NCBI GenBank assembly: GCA_964554015.1
Contig: CAZKMO010000005.1
Coordinates: 1 to 46,610, forward strand
Origin: CAYUAG01 sp964554015
GTDB lineage: Bacteria > Zhuqueibacterota > QNDG01 > CAYUAG01
DNA length: 46,610 nt
Direction of reading: 5' to 3'
Part shown: piece by piece, positions 16,624-26,300 of the stretch
How positions within the stretch are numbered: the first letter of the stretch is position 1
Layout: the number at the start of each line of letters is the position of its first letter
Notes under the pieces: generated by a model
Databases searched by the model: none
Told to the model about the DNA's origin: nothing
What the model saw: the letters and a program-made list of their open reading frames with translations, nothing else
Translations under genes and position numbers: made by a program

Positions 16624-17545
16624 TTTTATCCTTAATGGTTCCGATTACACTGATAAAACCGCTTTTAAAAATCTTCTTCTGCTGCAATATCTTATATTTA
16701 TCTTCAGAAATGGTAAACAGCAGTTCATACTCCTCACCGCTTTCTAAAGCTTCAAAAAAAAGGGGCTTATCTTCCTTCGGGTATAAGGGTTTCAACCCAT
16801 CCGCAACCGGAATTTTATCTCCCTTAATAATACACCCTTTATTACTGCTGGTGCAGATATGGTGAATTTCTGCTGACAGTCCGTCACTGATATCGATGAG
16901 AGCATTAATGCCTACCTCTTTGACCAGAAGGCGCGCCTCCTGTACTCTGGGCCGGGGAGTCAAAAAATGCTCTGCTGCTTTTTGCCCTCTTTTTCTTGGG
17001 GGGCGGGTAGAAAGAATCTGAAGGCCGGTTTTCGCACCACCCAAAACTCCGGTTACACATATGAGATCACCGGTCTGGGCTGCACTCCGTTTGGCACAAC
17101 ATTCCGGTTCCACTTCTCCGGTCACGGTGGCGGCTAGAAATGCAGTCCCTTGCGAACGCACGGTATCACCGCCAATCACATCACAATTGTACTGCTTGCT
17201 GCAGGCTGCTATTCCTTGGGACAGTTCATCAATCTGTTTTCCGGTCCAGCTGGCTGGCAAAGCTAATGAAATTACTGCTGTGCGGGGAATAGCACCCATG
17301 GCTGCAATATCACTTATATTAACAGCCATCAGCTTCCATCCCAGTGATTCTAGAGGCGTATAGGACAGATCAAAATGGATTCCCTCGACCAGCACATCCG
17401 TGGTTATTACTGTCCAGTAACCAGGATGAGATTGGAAAACTGCAGCATCATCACCAATACTTATTTTTATATCGGAAGAATGTGTTTCAAGAATATTTTT
17501 AATCCGCTGGATTATACCAAATTCCCCGAGTCGGGAGAGAATCAC
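16544..17545 (-). CDS. thiL: Thiamine-monophosphate kinase ThiL
   Basis: The 333-residue protein shows the ThiL/PurM-like pattern: SIGDDAAVF, TTDVLVEGIHFDL, the ATP and magnesium site VIGGDTVRS, and LIDISDGLSAEIHHI. It phosphorylates thiamine monophosphate to the active cofactor thiamine diphosphate. The start is GTG directly after the TGA of the upstream gene, with GGAGGG as ribosome site inside that gene. The upstream neighbour is a YjbQ-type protein with thiamine phosphate synthase activity in other bacteria, so the two may act in one pathway. Confidence 0.92.
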   Translation of the reverse strand: MILSRLGEFGIIQRIKNILETHSSDIKISIGDDAAVFQSHPGYWTVITTDVLVEGIHFDLSYTPLESLGWKLMAVNISDIAAMGAIPRTAVISLALPASWTGKQIDELSQGIAACSKQYNCDVIGGDTVRSQGTAFLAATVTGEVEPECCAKRSAAQTGDLICVTGVLGGAKTGLQILSTRPPRKRGQKAAEHFLTPRPRVQEARLLVKEVGINALIDISDGLSAEIHHICTSSNKGCIIKGDKIPVADGLKPLYPKEDKPLFFEALESGEEYELLFTISEDKYKILQQKKIFKSGFISVIGTIKDKSAGLHLVYNNKKISLPKRGWDHFKSK

Positions 17546-17944
17546 TCAACCCTCCATTACCTTAACCAGAAGGCGGCGGGTTCTGGGGCCATCGAACTCA
17601 CAAAAGTATATGGACTGCCAGGTTCCCAGAACCAGCTTAGATGCTTTTATAATCAAACTCAAAGAAGGGCCGACCAGACTGGACTTGATATGTGCATCTG
17701 AGTTGCCTTCACTGTGATGATATCCATCCTGATAGGGAACTATTTTCTCGGTTTCGTAGAGAATATCCCGAACCACATCCGGATCAGCATTTTCATTGAT
17801 AGTAACCGCAGCCGTAGTATGGGGAACCCAGAGAAGACAGATTCCCTCAGCGATCCCGCTTTCCTCAACAATCTGGGAAACCTGCTGGTCCATAAGAACT
17901 AATTCAGTTCTGGAAGAAGTTTTTACTATTAATTCTTTTAACAT
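17546..17944 (-). CDS. YjbQ/UPF0047 family protein, probable accessory thiamine phosphate synthase
   Basis: This 132-residue protein is full length for the family and has the conserved histidines and blocks: VPHTTAAVTINENADPDV, HHSEGNSDAHIKSSLVGPS, LGTWQSIYFCEFDGPRTR. E. coli YjbQ can replace thiamine phosphate synthase in vivo, though its main role is debated. The next gene, thiL, starts on the base after its stop, which supports a link to thiamine here. Confidence 0.85.
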   Translation of the reverse strand: MLKELIVKTSSRTELVLMDQQVSQIVEESGIAEGICLLWVPHTTAAVTINENADPDVVRDILYETEKIVPYQDGYHHSEGNSDAHIKSSLVGPSLSLIIKASKLVLGTWQSIYFCEFDGPRTRRLLVKVMEG

Positions 17945-17993
17945 GTTTTAATGTAACCAGATAAATGCTTAATATCAATAATTATTTAGGTAA

Positions 17994-18854
17994 CTAAAAT
18001 AAGGAAAAATGAATATATTTCTTGGGATTTCTCTTCATATCTCTGATAAGCGAATCCAGACTGGTGGTAGTCATTACCAGCTGCTGGTAAAGCTTTTTAT
18101 CACTAACCAGCTGACCAAATGTACTTTCCTTATTTTGTAATCGCTCTATAACCGGATTTAACAGGGAAATGGTAGTATCCATCAATACCACAGTATTATT
18201 GAGACTATGAAGAGTGGTATTAATATTCTCCAGAGTGGAATCGGTCTGAAATTTTGTGGCTATGGCATTCAGTGCGGAAATGGTAGAATTAAGACTCTTT
18301 CGATTCTCAATTAATACCTCCTTAGTCTGAAAAGATAAATCCTCTACATTTCGTATTAAACGGGTAACCTTTTCTTCCTGGAAAATCCGATTCATCATCT
18401 GCAGTAAAGAATCAACTCTAAACATTATCAGTACACTATTAGCCATTATAACCCGCAGATCTCCCCGTACTTCTCCCTTCAAGGTTTGATTAGCTTTAAG
18501 TAGCGTATCCCCGGTACCGGGGTATACTGTTAGTTGTTTCCCTCCCATGAGTTCTTCTATTTCCAAATAAACCCGGGCATCATCAAATAATTGTATCTCC
18601 TTTTTTAAGCGAAACTCTATCAGCACTCTATCTTTAAGAAGTTTGATATCCGTTACTTCTCCTTTTTTTATTCCGTGCACCATGACCGGATCATTTTTTT
18701 CCAACCCCTGCACATTATTAAAAACAGCATTATAGGTAGTATACCTGGTGAATACCGGCAACTTTTTACCCCAGATAATGCCCAAGGTTAATAAAATAAT
18801 AGCTGTAAATACAACTATACCAACATAGGTTTCTGTCTTACCTTCAGAAAACAT
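17994..18854 (-). CDS. MlaD-type MCE-domain lipid transport protein
   Basis: The 286-residue protein has an N-terminal signal anchor (about 10-28), a single MCE domain at about 35-120 (FNNVQGLEKNDPVMVHGIKK, GEVTDIKLL), and a long helical, probably coiled C-terminal part. MlaD-like proteins form periplasmic hexamers that pass phospholipids between membranes, with MlaE permease and MlaF ATPase. Neither partner gene is next to it here. AAGGG lies about eight bases before the ATG. Confidence 0.85.
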   Translation of the reverse strand: MFSEGKTETYVGIVVFTAIILLTLGIIWGKKLPVFTRYTTYNAVFNNVQGLEKNDPVMVHGIKKGEVTDIKLLKDRVLIEFRLKKEIQLFDDARVYLEIEELMGGKQLTVYPGTGDTLLKANQTLKGEVRGDLRVIMANSVLIMFRVDSLLQMMNRIFQEEKVTRLIRNVEDLSFQTKEVLIENRKSLNSTISALNAIATKFQTDSTLENINTTLHSLNNTVVLMDTTISLLNPVIERLQNKESTFGQLVSDKKLYQQLVMTTTSLDSLIRDMKRNPKKYIHFSLF

Positions 18855-18869
18855 ATTTTTTCCCTTATT

Positions 18870-19832
18870 TTATTCGAAATCCGGACCCCGGTACTTGCTT
18901 GGTGATCGGAAATCTCTTTTCATGTAACGGGTGATTTCATCACTAAACTCTTTGGCATTATACTGTCCATTTAATCTGCACAATTCATTCAACGCTATCA
19001 CTTCAGCAATAGTGGATATGCTCTTTCCCGGAAAAATGGGAAGGTGGACAATGGGAATTTTCAACCCCAGTATCTCAGTATGCTTTGCATCAAGGCCCAG
19101 CCGTTCATATTTCTCTGATTTATCCCAGTCAACCAGTTTTAATTCCACTTCTATTCTTTTATTTCTTCTTATGGCCCTAATTCCAAAAATGGAGTGGATA
19201 TTAATTATTCCCAATCCCCTGATTTCCATGTTGTACTGCAATTTTTCATTACTTATTCCTAATAAAATATTCCCGGACATACGGGTAATAGTCACTACAT
19301 CATCACAGACAAAACGATGGCCCCGGGTAATTAAATCCAGGGCAAGTTCACTTTTGCCAATACCACTCCTGCCGGTTATTAATATACCAATACCAAAAAT
19401 ATCCACCAAGCAGCCATGTATAATAGTGCGGGGAGCAAATTTTTCTTCCAGATAGAATCCAAGATCTTGAAAAATTTGCATGGTTTTTAGAGGTGTGCTT
19501 AAAACTGGAATTGCTTTACTATTGGCCAATTCTATCAATTCAGGCACCGTCTTTTTTTCATTGGTTACTATGACACAGGGTATATTAAAAGAAAATATTT
19601 TTTTTAATATTTTCTTCCTGTTCTCTTTGCTTATGCTTTCCAGGTAAGCAAGTTCCGTATTGCCAAAAATCTGTATTCGCTGATAGGTGAAAATATCCAC
19701 AAATCCGGTTAAGGCCACCCCGGGTCGATGAAAATGCTCCTCGGTGATCACCCGATCCAGATCAGCATCCTGGGTTAATAATTTAAACTTTAATAACTGT
19801 TTAGTTTCTTCCAATAAGGTTTTAACTGTCAA
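18870..19832 (-). CDS. hprK: HPr kinase/phosphorylase HprK
   Basis: The 320-residue protein is full length. It has the catalytic His in IIHG (H139), the P-loop GRSGIGKS at 154-161, the acidic pair after FVCDD (D177-D178), and the HprK signature EIRGLGIINI. It phosphorylates and dephosphorylates the regulatory serine of HPr or a related protein. The start appears to be TTG, 11 bases after the hpf stop, with only a distant GAGG. No PTS gene is adjacent. An hpf-hprK neighbourhood is also known from proteobacterial rpoN-hpf-ptsN regions. Confidence 0.92.
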   Translation of the reverse strand: MTVKTLLEETKQLLKFKLLTQDADLDRVITEEHFHRPGVALTGFVDIFTYQRIQIFGNTELAYLESISKENRKKILKKIFSFNIPCVIVTNEKKTVPELIELANSKAIPVLSTPLKTMQIFQDLGFYLEEKFAPRTIIHGCLVDIFGIGILITGRSGIGKSELALDLITRGHRFVCDDVVTITRMSGNILLGISNEKLQYNMEIRGLGIINIHSIFGIRAIRRNKRIEVELKLVDWDKSEKYERLGLDAKHTEILGLKIPIVHLPIFPGKSISTIAEVIALNELCRLNGQYNAKEFSDEITRYMKRDFRSPSKYRGPDFE

Positions 19833-19843
19833 AGTTTTTGAAT

Positions 19844-20176
19844 TTATTTATTTACCTCATTTTCTAAATGTTCATCTACTGATTCATGTTCAAAATCACG
19901 ACGTCTATCTTTATATTTTTTTAATTTTCTCTTTAATTTATCGATACACATATCTACTGATTTAACCATATTATCGGATCTTTCATGTACAGTGATAATT
20001 TTATTATACACGGAAAGATTTATCTCAGCAATACGGTCTTTATTTTCCCACCACAGAATTATTTCTGAGTCTATTATATCATCATAATACTTGGTTAATT
20101 TCAGGGCTTCATTTTCTGCATATTTTTTTAATTCCTCTGTTAATTTAAAATGTCTGGCTGTCACCTTTACTTGCAT
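19844..20176 (-). CDS. hpf: Ribosome hibernation-promoting factor, short form (HPF/YfiA)
   Basis: The 110-residue protein has the family start MQVKVTARHFKLTEEL, the YAENEALKLTKYYD helix, and a basic C-terminal helix (KLKRKLKKYKDRRR). It lacks the C-terminal dimerisation domain of long HPF. It binds the 30S subunit in stationary phase. A good AAGGAG lies before the ATG. Confidence 0.92.
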   Translation of the reverse strand: MQVKVTARHFKLTEELKKYAENEALKLTKYYDDIIDSEIILWWENKDRIAEINLSVYNKIITVHERSDNMVKSVDMCIDKLKRKLKKYKDRRRDFEHESVDEHLENEVNK

Positions 20177-20220
20177 GTAATTCTCCTTTTTTTATGATGC
20201 GTAATATATTATTTAGTTAT

Positions 20221-21126
20221 CTATTCTGCTCTTGGATGTGCCTGTTCATAAATTTTTTTCAACCTGGAAGTTGATAAATGAGTATACACCTGAGTGGTTG
20301 ATAAACTACTGTGCCCCAATAACTCTTTTACTGCCTGAAGATCAGCTCCCCGGTCCAGTAAATGAGTGGCAAAGGAATGACGCAAGATATGAGGACTTAA
20401 TCCTTTTTTCTCTGAAACCATGGTAAGCCATTTATATACTCTCAACTGAATGCCACGATTAGATATTCTTTTACCCTGCCTATTTAAAAATAAAGCCTTT
20501 TTATCTTTCACGTCAAAGAGGGTTGCTTTTTTCTCTATATAATGTTTCACTGCCTGAGAAGCCAATTTTCCAATTGGTACTATTCTTTGTTTCGCTCCTT
20601 TACCTTGAACTCGCACTATCCCCGCATTTAAATCAATATCCTGTTCATTCAATCCGGAAAGTTCGGATAATCTTATCCCCGTACTGTAAAAAAGTTCTAT
20701 AATAGCTCGGTCACGAATACCGGAAGGAGTTTTGACATCAATTTTTTTAAAAAGAGCACTTATTTCCTGCTCCTGTAAAAATTTTGGTAATATTTTATCC
20801 TGCTTGGGCATTGCTATTCCGGAAACCGGATTATTATGCACCAGGTTCTGTTTATAAAGATAAGAAAAAAAACTTTTTAAGGCAGCGACCTTTCTTTCCG
20901 CACTTCGTTTACTCATGCCATAACGAATAAGGCTGCTGACAAAATTCCTTATATCATTTTTGGTTATATCTCTGATTTCTTTCTTCTGATTAGATCCTTC
21001 CAAATTATACAAATCAAAAAATTGGATAATATCACCCTTATAAGCCGCAATGGTATGTGACGAATATAACTTTTCTGATGAAAGGTATTTTAAAAAATTA
21101 TTTATTTCCTGTTGAATTTTACTCAT
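20221..21126 (-). CDS. XerC/XerD-type tyrosine recombinase
   Basis: The start is the ATG at 21126, not the TTG at 21132. The 301-residue protein has a SAM-like N-terminal domain (about 1-90) and the catalytic set: R in TGIRLSELSGL, K in VQGKGAKQRIVPI, HILRH, GHSS, and the nucleophile Y281 in TQVYTHLS. Full length and the housekeeping context behind topA favour the chromosome dimer resolvase over a phage integrase. XerC and XerD cannot be told apart without comparison. Confidence 0.88.
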   Translation of the reverse strand: MSKIQQEINNFLKYLSSEKLYSSHTIAAYKGDIIQFFDLYNLEGSNQKKEIRDITKNDIRNFVSSLIRYGMSKRSAERKVAALKSFFSYLYKQNLVHNNPVSGIAMPKQDKILPKFLQEQEISALFKKIDVKTPSGIRDRAIIELFYSTGIRLSELSGLNEQDIDLNAGIVRVQGKGAKQRIVPIGKLASQAVKHYIEKKATLFDVKDKKALFLNRQGKRISNRGIQLRVYKWLTMVSEKKGLSPHILRHSFATHLLDRGADLQAVKELLGHSSLSTTQVYTHLSTSRLKKIYEQAHPRAE

Positions 21127-21136
21127 ACCCAACTTA

Positions 21137-23332
21137 TTACTTTACTGTATGCTTACAGTTTGGACACTGTTTGAATGTTCCTTTGCTTTTGGTTTGTCGG
21201 ATTTCCAATAGCGGATATCCGCATTTGGAACAGGCTTGAGAAACCGGTTTATTCCATAAGGCAAAATTACATGAGGGATAATTGGAACACCCGTAAAATA
21301 TTTTGCCTCTTCTGGTCTTTCGTTCCACTATCTGCCCTCCGCAATCCTTTTCCGGGCAGGTGATTCCCAGGGAGAATGATTTGGTGAATTTACATTCCGG
21401 ATAACGGGAGCAGGCTAAAAATCTGCCAAATTTTCCCACTTTTATCTGCATGGGGGCACCGCATACTTTACAGGTTTCATCAGTGGTATTATCCTGCTCT
21501 TCCAGCGGTCGAGTAAAAGTACAATCCGGATATCCCGTGCATCCTATAAATTTACCATTTCTGCCCCATTTAACAATAAGTTCTCTTCCGCATTCCGGAC
21601 ATTTCTCATCAATTTTTTCCTGCAGAGACTGCTTTATATCTTCCTGCTTGGCTAAGGCTTTCTCTAAAGATTGAGTGAAGGGTTGATAAAATTCATTCAA
21701 AACCAAGATATGATTTTTATTTCCAGACTCAATTTGATCAAGCTCACTTTCCATATGAGCAGTAAAATTTATATTGATTATATTGGGAAATTGTGATACC
21801 AATATGCGATTAACATTCATCCCCAGCTCTGTGACAAAGAGGGTCCTTTTTTCCTTAGTAATATATTTTCTGCTTAAAAGATTGGAAATGGTTATGGCAT
21901 AGGTGGAAGGACGTCCAATACCCAAGGTATCCAGTATTTTTACCAGACTGCTTTCCGTATATCGGGGGGGAGGTTTGGTAAAGTGTTGCTGAGGATGGAG
22001 TTTCTCCAGAAACACCACCATTTCCTTTTTCAGCCCTTGCGGTAGATAAGTGTCGGAATCTTTTTCTTTACTTATATTATAAACCTGCATAAATCCTTTA
22101 AACTTTATAATTGAACCAGTGGTTCTGAACAGGTAGTCACCTCCTTTTACATCAATAATGGTTCGAATTAATTGAGCCGGACGCATCTGGCAGGCAGTAA
22201 ATCTCTGCCAGATAAGAGAATAGATTTTCAATTGATCAGAAGTCAAATGCGCTGCTATACTCTGGGGAGTTCTCTTAATGGAAGTGGGGCGAATTGCTTC
22301 ATGTGCATCCTGCACATTTTTTTTGGTTCGGTAAAAGACAGGCTTTTCCGGAACATACTCGGTTCCATAATTATTGGCAATAAACTCCCGGGCTTCTCCC
22401 ACAGCAGCAGAGGATAAGCGGGTAGAATCGGTACGCATATAGGTAATTAATCCGTTTCTTCCCTCTGGTAAATCAATGCCTTCATAAAGTTGCTGGGCAA
22501 TCATCATAATTTTTTTAGTACTCATTTTACAGCGTACGGCTGCATCCTGTTGAAAGGTACTAGTGGTATAGGGAGGATAGGGTTTACGGGTAACCTGATT
22601 TTTTTTGATATCCAAAATGGAAAAATTTTGTTTTCCTATTGCCTTTACATGCTCTTGAGCCTTTTTCTCATTGGGAATGTTTACCTCTTCTTCCTTAATC
22701 TTGAACAACATAGCCCTGAAAGTTTCCTTGTTTCTGGTCTGAAAATCAGCTTCTAGGGACCAATACTCTTCCGGTTTAAAAGAGGTGATTTCCTCTTCTC
22801 GCTGACAGATGAGGCGTAATGCTGCTGACTGCACTCTTCCCGCGGAAAGTCCTCGATAAATGGTCTTCCAGAGAAAAGGGCTGATTTTGTACCCGACCAG
22901 TCTATCCAGCACCCTTCTTGCTTTCTGGGCTTCCACTTTACTCTGGTTTACAGTTATAGGATTTTTTATCGCCTCTCTGACCGCATTATCAGTAATTTCA
23001 TAAAAAAGAACCCGATAAATATTACTATTATATTTCTTTATCTCATTTAATAAATGATATGCAATCGCTTCGCCTTCTCTGTCCGGATCGGTTGCCAAAT
23101 ACACTTTATCTGATGAAGAAGCTGCTTTTTTCAATTGATTAAGGATTTTTCCCTTACCTCTGATGGTAATCCATTCCGGAGAAAAATTATTATCTATATC
23201 GACTCCCAGACGATTTTTGGGAAGATTTTTAATATGTCCAACCGAAGCTTTTACCTCATACTCTTTACCAAGAAATTTATTTATGGTCTTGGATTTAGCA
23301 TCAGATTCCACAATAACCAGCGATTTTGACAT
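21137..23332 (-). CDS. topA: DNA topoisomerase I
   Basis: The start is the ATG at 23332 (MSKSLVIVES), with AAGGAAA upstream. The frame extends further up but that part is not conserved. The 731-residue protein has the Toprim motifs (VIVESDAKSKTINKFLG, DPDREGEAIAYHL), the catalytic Y298 in GLITYMRTDS, and four C-terminal zinc ribbons (about 580-730; CPECG, CKVCG, CPEKDCG, CSKCG). It relaxes negative supercoils. It begins 34 bases after secA. Confidence 0.94.
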   Translation of the reverse strand: MSKSLVIVESDAKSKTINKFLGKEYEVKASVGHIKNLPKNRLGVDIDNNFSPEWITIRGKGKILNQLKKAASSSDKVYLATDPDREGEAIAYHLLNEIKKYNSNIYRVLFYEITDNAVREAIKNPITVNQSKVEAQKARRVLDRLVGYKISPFLWKTIYRGLSAGRVQSAALRLICQREEEITSFKPEEYWSLEADFQTRNKETFRAMLFKIKEEEVNIPNEKKAQEHVKAIGKQNFSILDIKKNQVTRKPYPPYTTSTFQQDAAVRCKMSTKKIMMIAQQLYEGIDLPEGRNGLITYMRTDSTRLSSAAVGEAREFIANNYGTEYVPEKPVFYRTKKNVQDAHEAIRPTSIKRTPQSIAAHLTSDQLKIYSLIWQRFTACQMRPAQLIRTIIDVKGGDYLFRTTGSIIKFKGFMQVYNISKEKDSDTYLPQGLKKEMVVFLEKLHPQQHFTKPPPRYTESSLVKILDTLGIGRPSTYAITISNLLSRKYITKEKRTLFVTELGMNVNRILVSQFPNIININFTAHMESELDQIESGNKNHILVLNEFYQPFTQSLEKALAKQEDIKQSLQEKIDEKCPECGRELIVKWGRNGKFIGCTGYPDCTFTRPLEEQDNTTDETCKVCGAPMQIKVGKFGRFLACSRYPECKFTKSFSLGITCPEKDCGGQIVERKTRRGKIFYGCSNYPSCNFALWNKPVSQACSKCGYPLLEIRQTKSKGTFKQCPNCKHTVK

Positions 23333-23366
23333 TAGTACTGTTTCCTTCCGTAGATTATTTTTCTGA

Positions 23367-26300
23367 CTATCTACCACAACAATGTTTATACTTCTTTCCG
23401 CTTCCACAGGGGCAGGGATCATTTCTGCCCACTTTTTTGCCTACTTTTACGGGTTGTTTTTTCCCAGCCCCCATCTGACCACCCTGTTCTTGCTGCCCTT
23501 CCGGTTGACCTGCAAATCCCATACCTGCAGTATCTTCATGCCGGGTGGACATGTCCATAGCTGCTGCTCTCTGTTCCTGTTTTCTGAGATCCTGCTCAAC
23601 CTCAATATTTGCTTTAAACACAATTTCCACAATTTCATCATTAATGGATTCCAGCATTTCTTTAAATGCCTTGAATCCTTCCTGTTTATATTCAATCAAA
23701 GGATCTTTTTGTCCGTAGGCCCTCCAATTAATTCCTTCTTTTAAATGATCCATTTCATAAAGATGCTCTTTCCATTTCTCATCAATGGTATGGAGAGTGG
23801 CTATTTTCTCCAACTGGGCCATGACCTCATCACCCAGTGCTTTACACTTTTTCTTATAGTTAGCTATAGCTTCATTTATGAGACGATCCTTTAAATCATT
23901 CTTGACAATCTCCTCCTTTTCCTTGTCGGTTAAAGGAAGAGGAAGCAGAATGTTTTTTAGCAGAATATTGCTTAAACCATTCCAGTCCCAATTCTCTGCG
24001 TATTCATTTTCCGTAAATATCTCCACCTGTTCATCAATAAAATCCTCTAAGGCAATATAAATATTATCCCTTAAATTTTCACCTTCCAAAGCTCTTCTAC
24101 GTCGCTTATATATTATTTCCCTCTGTTTATTCATCACATCATCATATTCCAGAAGATGTTTTCTGATTTCAAAATTTCTCATTTCCACCCTTTTCTGGGC
24201 TCTCTCTATGGATTTGGTTATCATGGAATGAGTAATTACTTCCCCTTCCTGAAGTCCCAGTCTATCCATAACTCCTATAATCCTTTCCGGAGCAAACAGT
24301 CTCATTAAATCATCTTCCAGAGACAAGTAAAACCGGGATGATCCCGGATCACCTTGACGACCACTTCTCCCCCGCAGCTGTCGGTCAATCCGGCGTGCTT
24401 CATGACGCTCCGTCCCGATAATATGCAAGCCCCCTTCAGCATAATCTCTTACTTTGACATGAACAAATTCACCGCTGCTTTCTTTTGTGTCCAGAGGATT
24501 ACCTTGGGATTTAGGTATAAGAACCACATTATGCCCATCCCAGGTGTCACTACTGGATATGAGTGACCTTTTTTGATCCTCAGAATTAACTATCTGAGGA
24601 TTTTCCTTCATCTCCTTAATGATAGTACTGAATTTATTTATGAGATTATCCGGAATTTCATGTACCAGAATTTTTACCTGTTTTTTCAGCAACTCTCCCA
24701 TATCTGCTGCAAAAGCCTCAAAGCTATCCTCGGTATAACGGATCACTCCGGCTCCTAATTTTATATCGGTTCCTCTTCCTGCCATGTTGGTGGCAATGGT
24801 TACCATACCTGGTTCCCCAGCTTTGGAAACAATTTCTGCTTCCTTGGCATGATGCTTGGCATTCAAGACCGAATGACGGATATTCTTCCGTTTTAACATC
24901 CGGGAGAGGGTTTCGGAAACCTCTACAGATACAGTTCCCACCAGAACCGGCAGTCCTGAGGCATGATAATCCTCTATTTCCTGGATAATGGCATTGTATT
25001 TTTCCCGTCTGGTTTTATAAATCATGTCATTACTATCTACCCTTCTCACTGGCTCGTTGGTAGGGATAACCACTACCTTAAGATCATAAATTTCTTCAAA
25101 TTCATCCGCTTCTGTCTCAGCAGTTCCGGTCATACCGGCAAGTTTGGTATAGAGACGGAAAAAATTTTGCAGAGTTATGGTGGCATGAGTCTGGGTTTCT
25201 CTCTCCACTGTAACCTCTTCTTTTGCCTCCAGGGCCTGATGCAGTCCGTCGGAAAATCTTCTTCCCGGCATAAGCCTTCCGGTGAATTCATCAACTATCA
25301 TTACTTTGCCGTCATCCGTAACCACATATTCAACATCCTTTTCAAACAGGGAATATGCTTTCAGCAGCTGACCAATGTTGTGTAGTTTTTCGCTTATATC
25401 ACTGAATTGTGTCTGAACCTCTTCTCTCCTCTCCTGCTTTTTCTGAGGAGAAAGGGATTCATCTTCATCAATTTCAGTTAATTGAGTTGCAATATCGGGG
25501 AGTATAAACATTTCCGGATTATGGGGGGAAATTGATTCCCTTCCTTTATCAGTAAGATCTATGGTATTGTTTTTTTCATCAATCACAAAATATAGTTCCT
25601 CATCCAGGATATGCAGCTTTTTATCCCGCATATAATCCGCTTCTACACTTCTGATAAGTTTCTGTATCCCACTCTCCCCTAATAGCTTGGTTAATCGCTT
25701 ATTCTTAGGCGCTCCCCGCTGGGCCTTAAGCAGTTTTTTCCCTGCTTCATAATCAGCATTCCCTTCTTCTTTATCCAGAAGCTCTCTGGCTTCTTTCACT
25801 AATCGGTTTATCAGAAGGGTTTGTTCTCGAACTAACTGGGAAACTTTAGGATTCATTTCATTATACTGATTATGTGACTCTGGAACCGGGCCGGATATAA
25901 TCAAAGGAGTACGAGCCTCATCAATCAATACAGAATCAACCTCATCAATTATGGCATAGTAATGCCCTCTTTGTACCATATCTTCAAAAGTACGGGCCAT
26001 ATTATCTCGCAGATAATCAAAACCAAATTCATTATTAGTTCCGTAGGTTATATCTGCATTATAAGCAATTTTACGCTCCTGAGTGGACATATCATTTTTT
26101 ATATAGGCAATCCTGAGTCCCAAAAATTCAAATATTTTTCCCATCCATTCGCAGTCTCTCTGAGCCAGGTAGTCATTCACTGTCACCAGATGAGCCCCCC
26201 TTCCCACCAGGGCATTCAGATAAAGGGGCATAGTCGCAACCAGAGTTTTACCTTCCCCAGTGGCCATTTCCGCTATTTTCCCCTGGTGTAAAACAATGGC

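Noticed and set aside
17945..17993. A TPP riboswitch before the thiamine genes
   Set aside because: The gap is only 49 bases and lacks the conserved THI-box pattern.
20221..21126. Phage or integron integrase
   Set aside because: Length, motifs and the housekeeping setting fit XerC/D; no attachment site, cassette array or phage gene is near.
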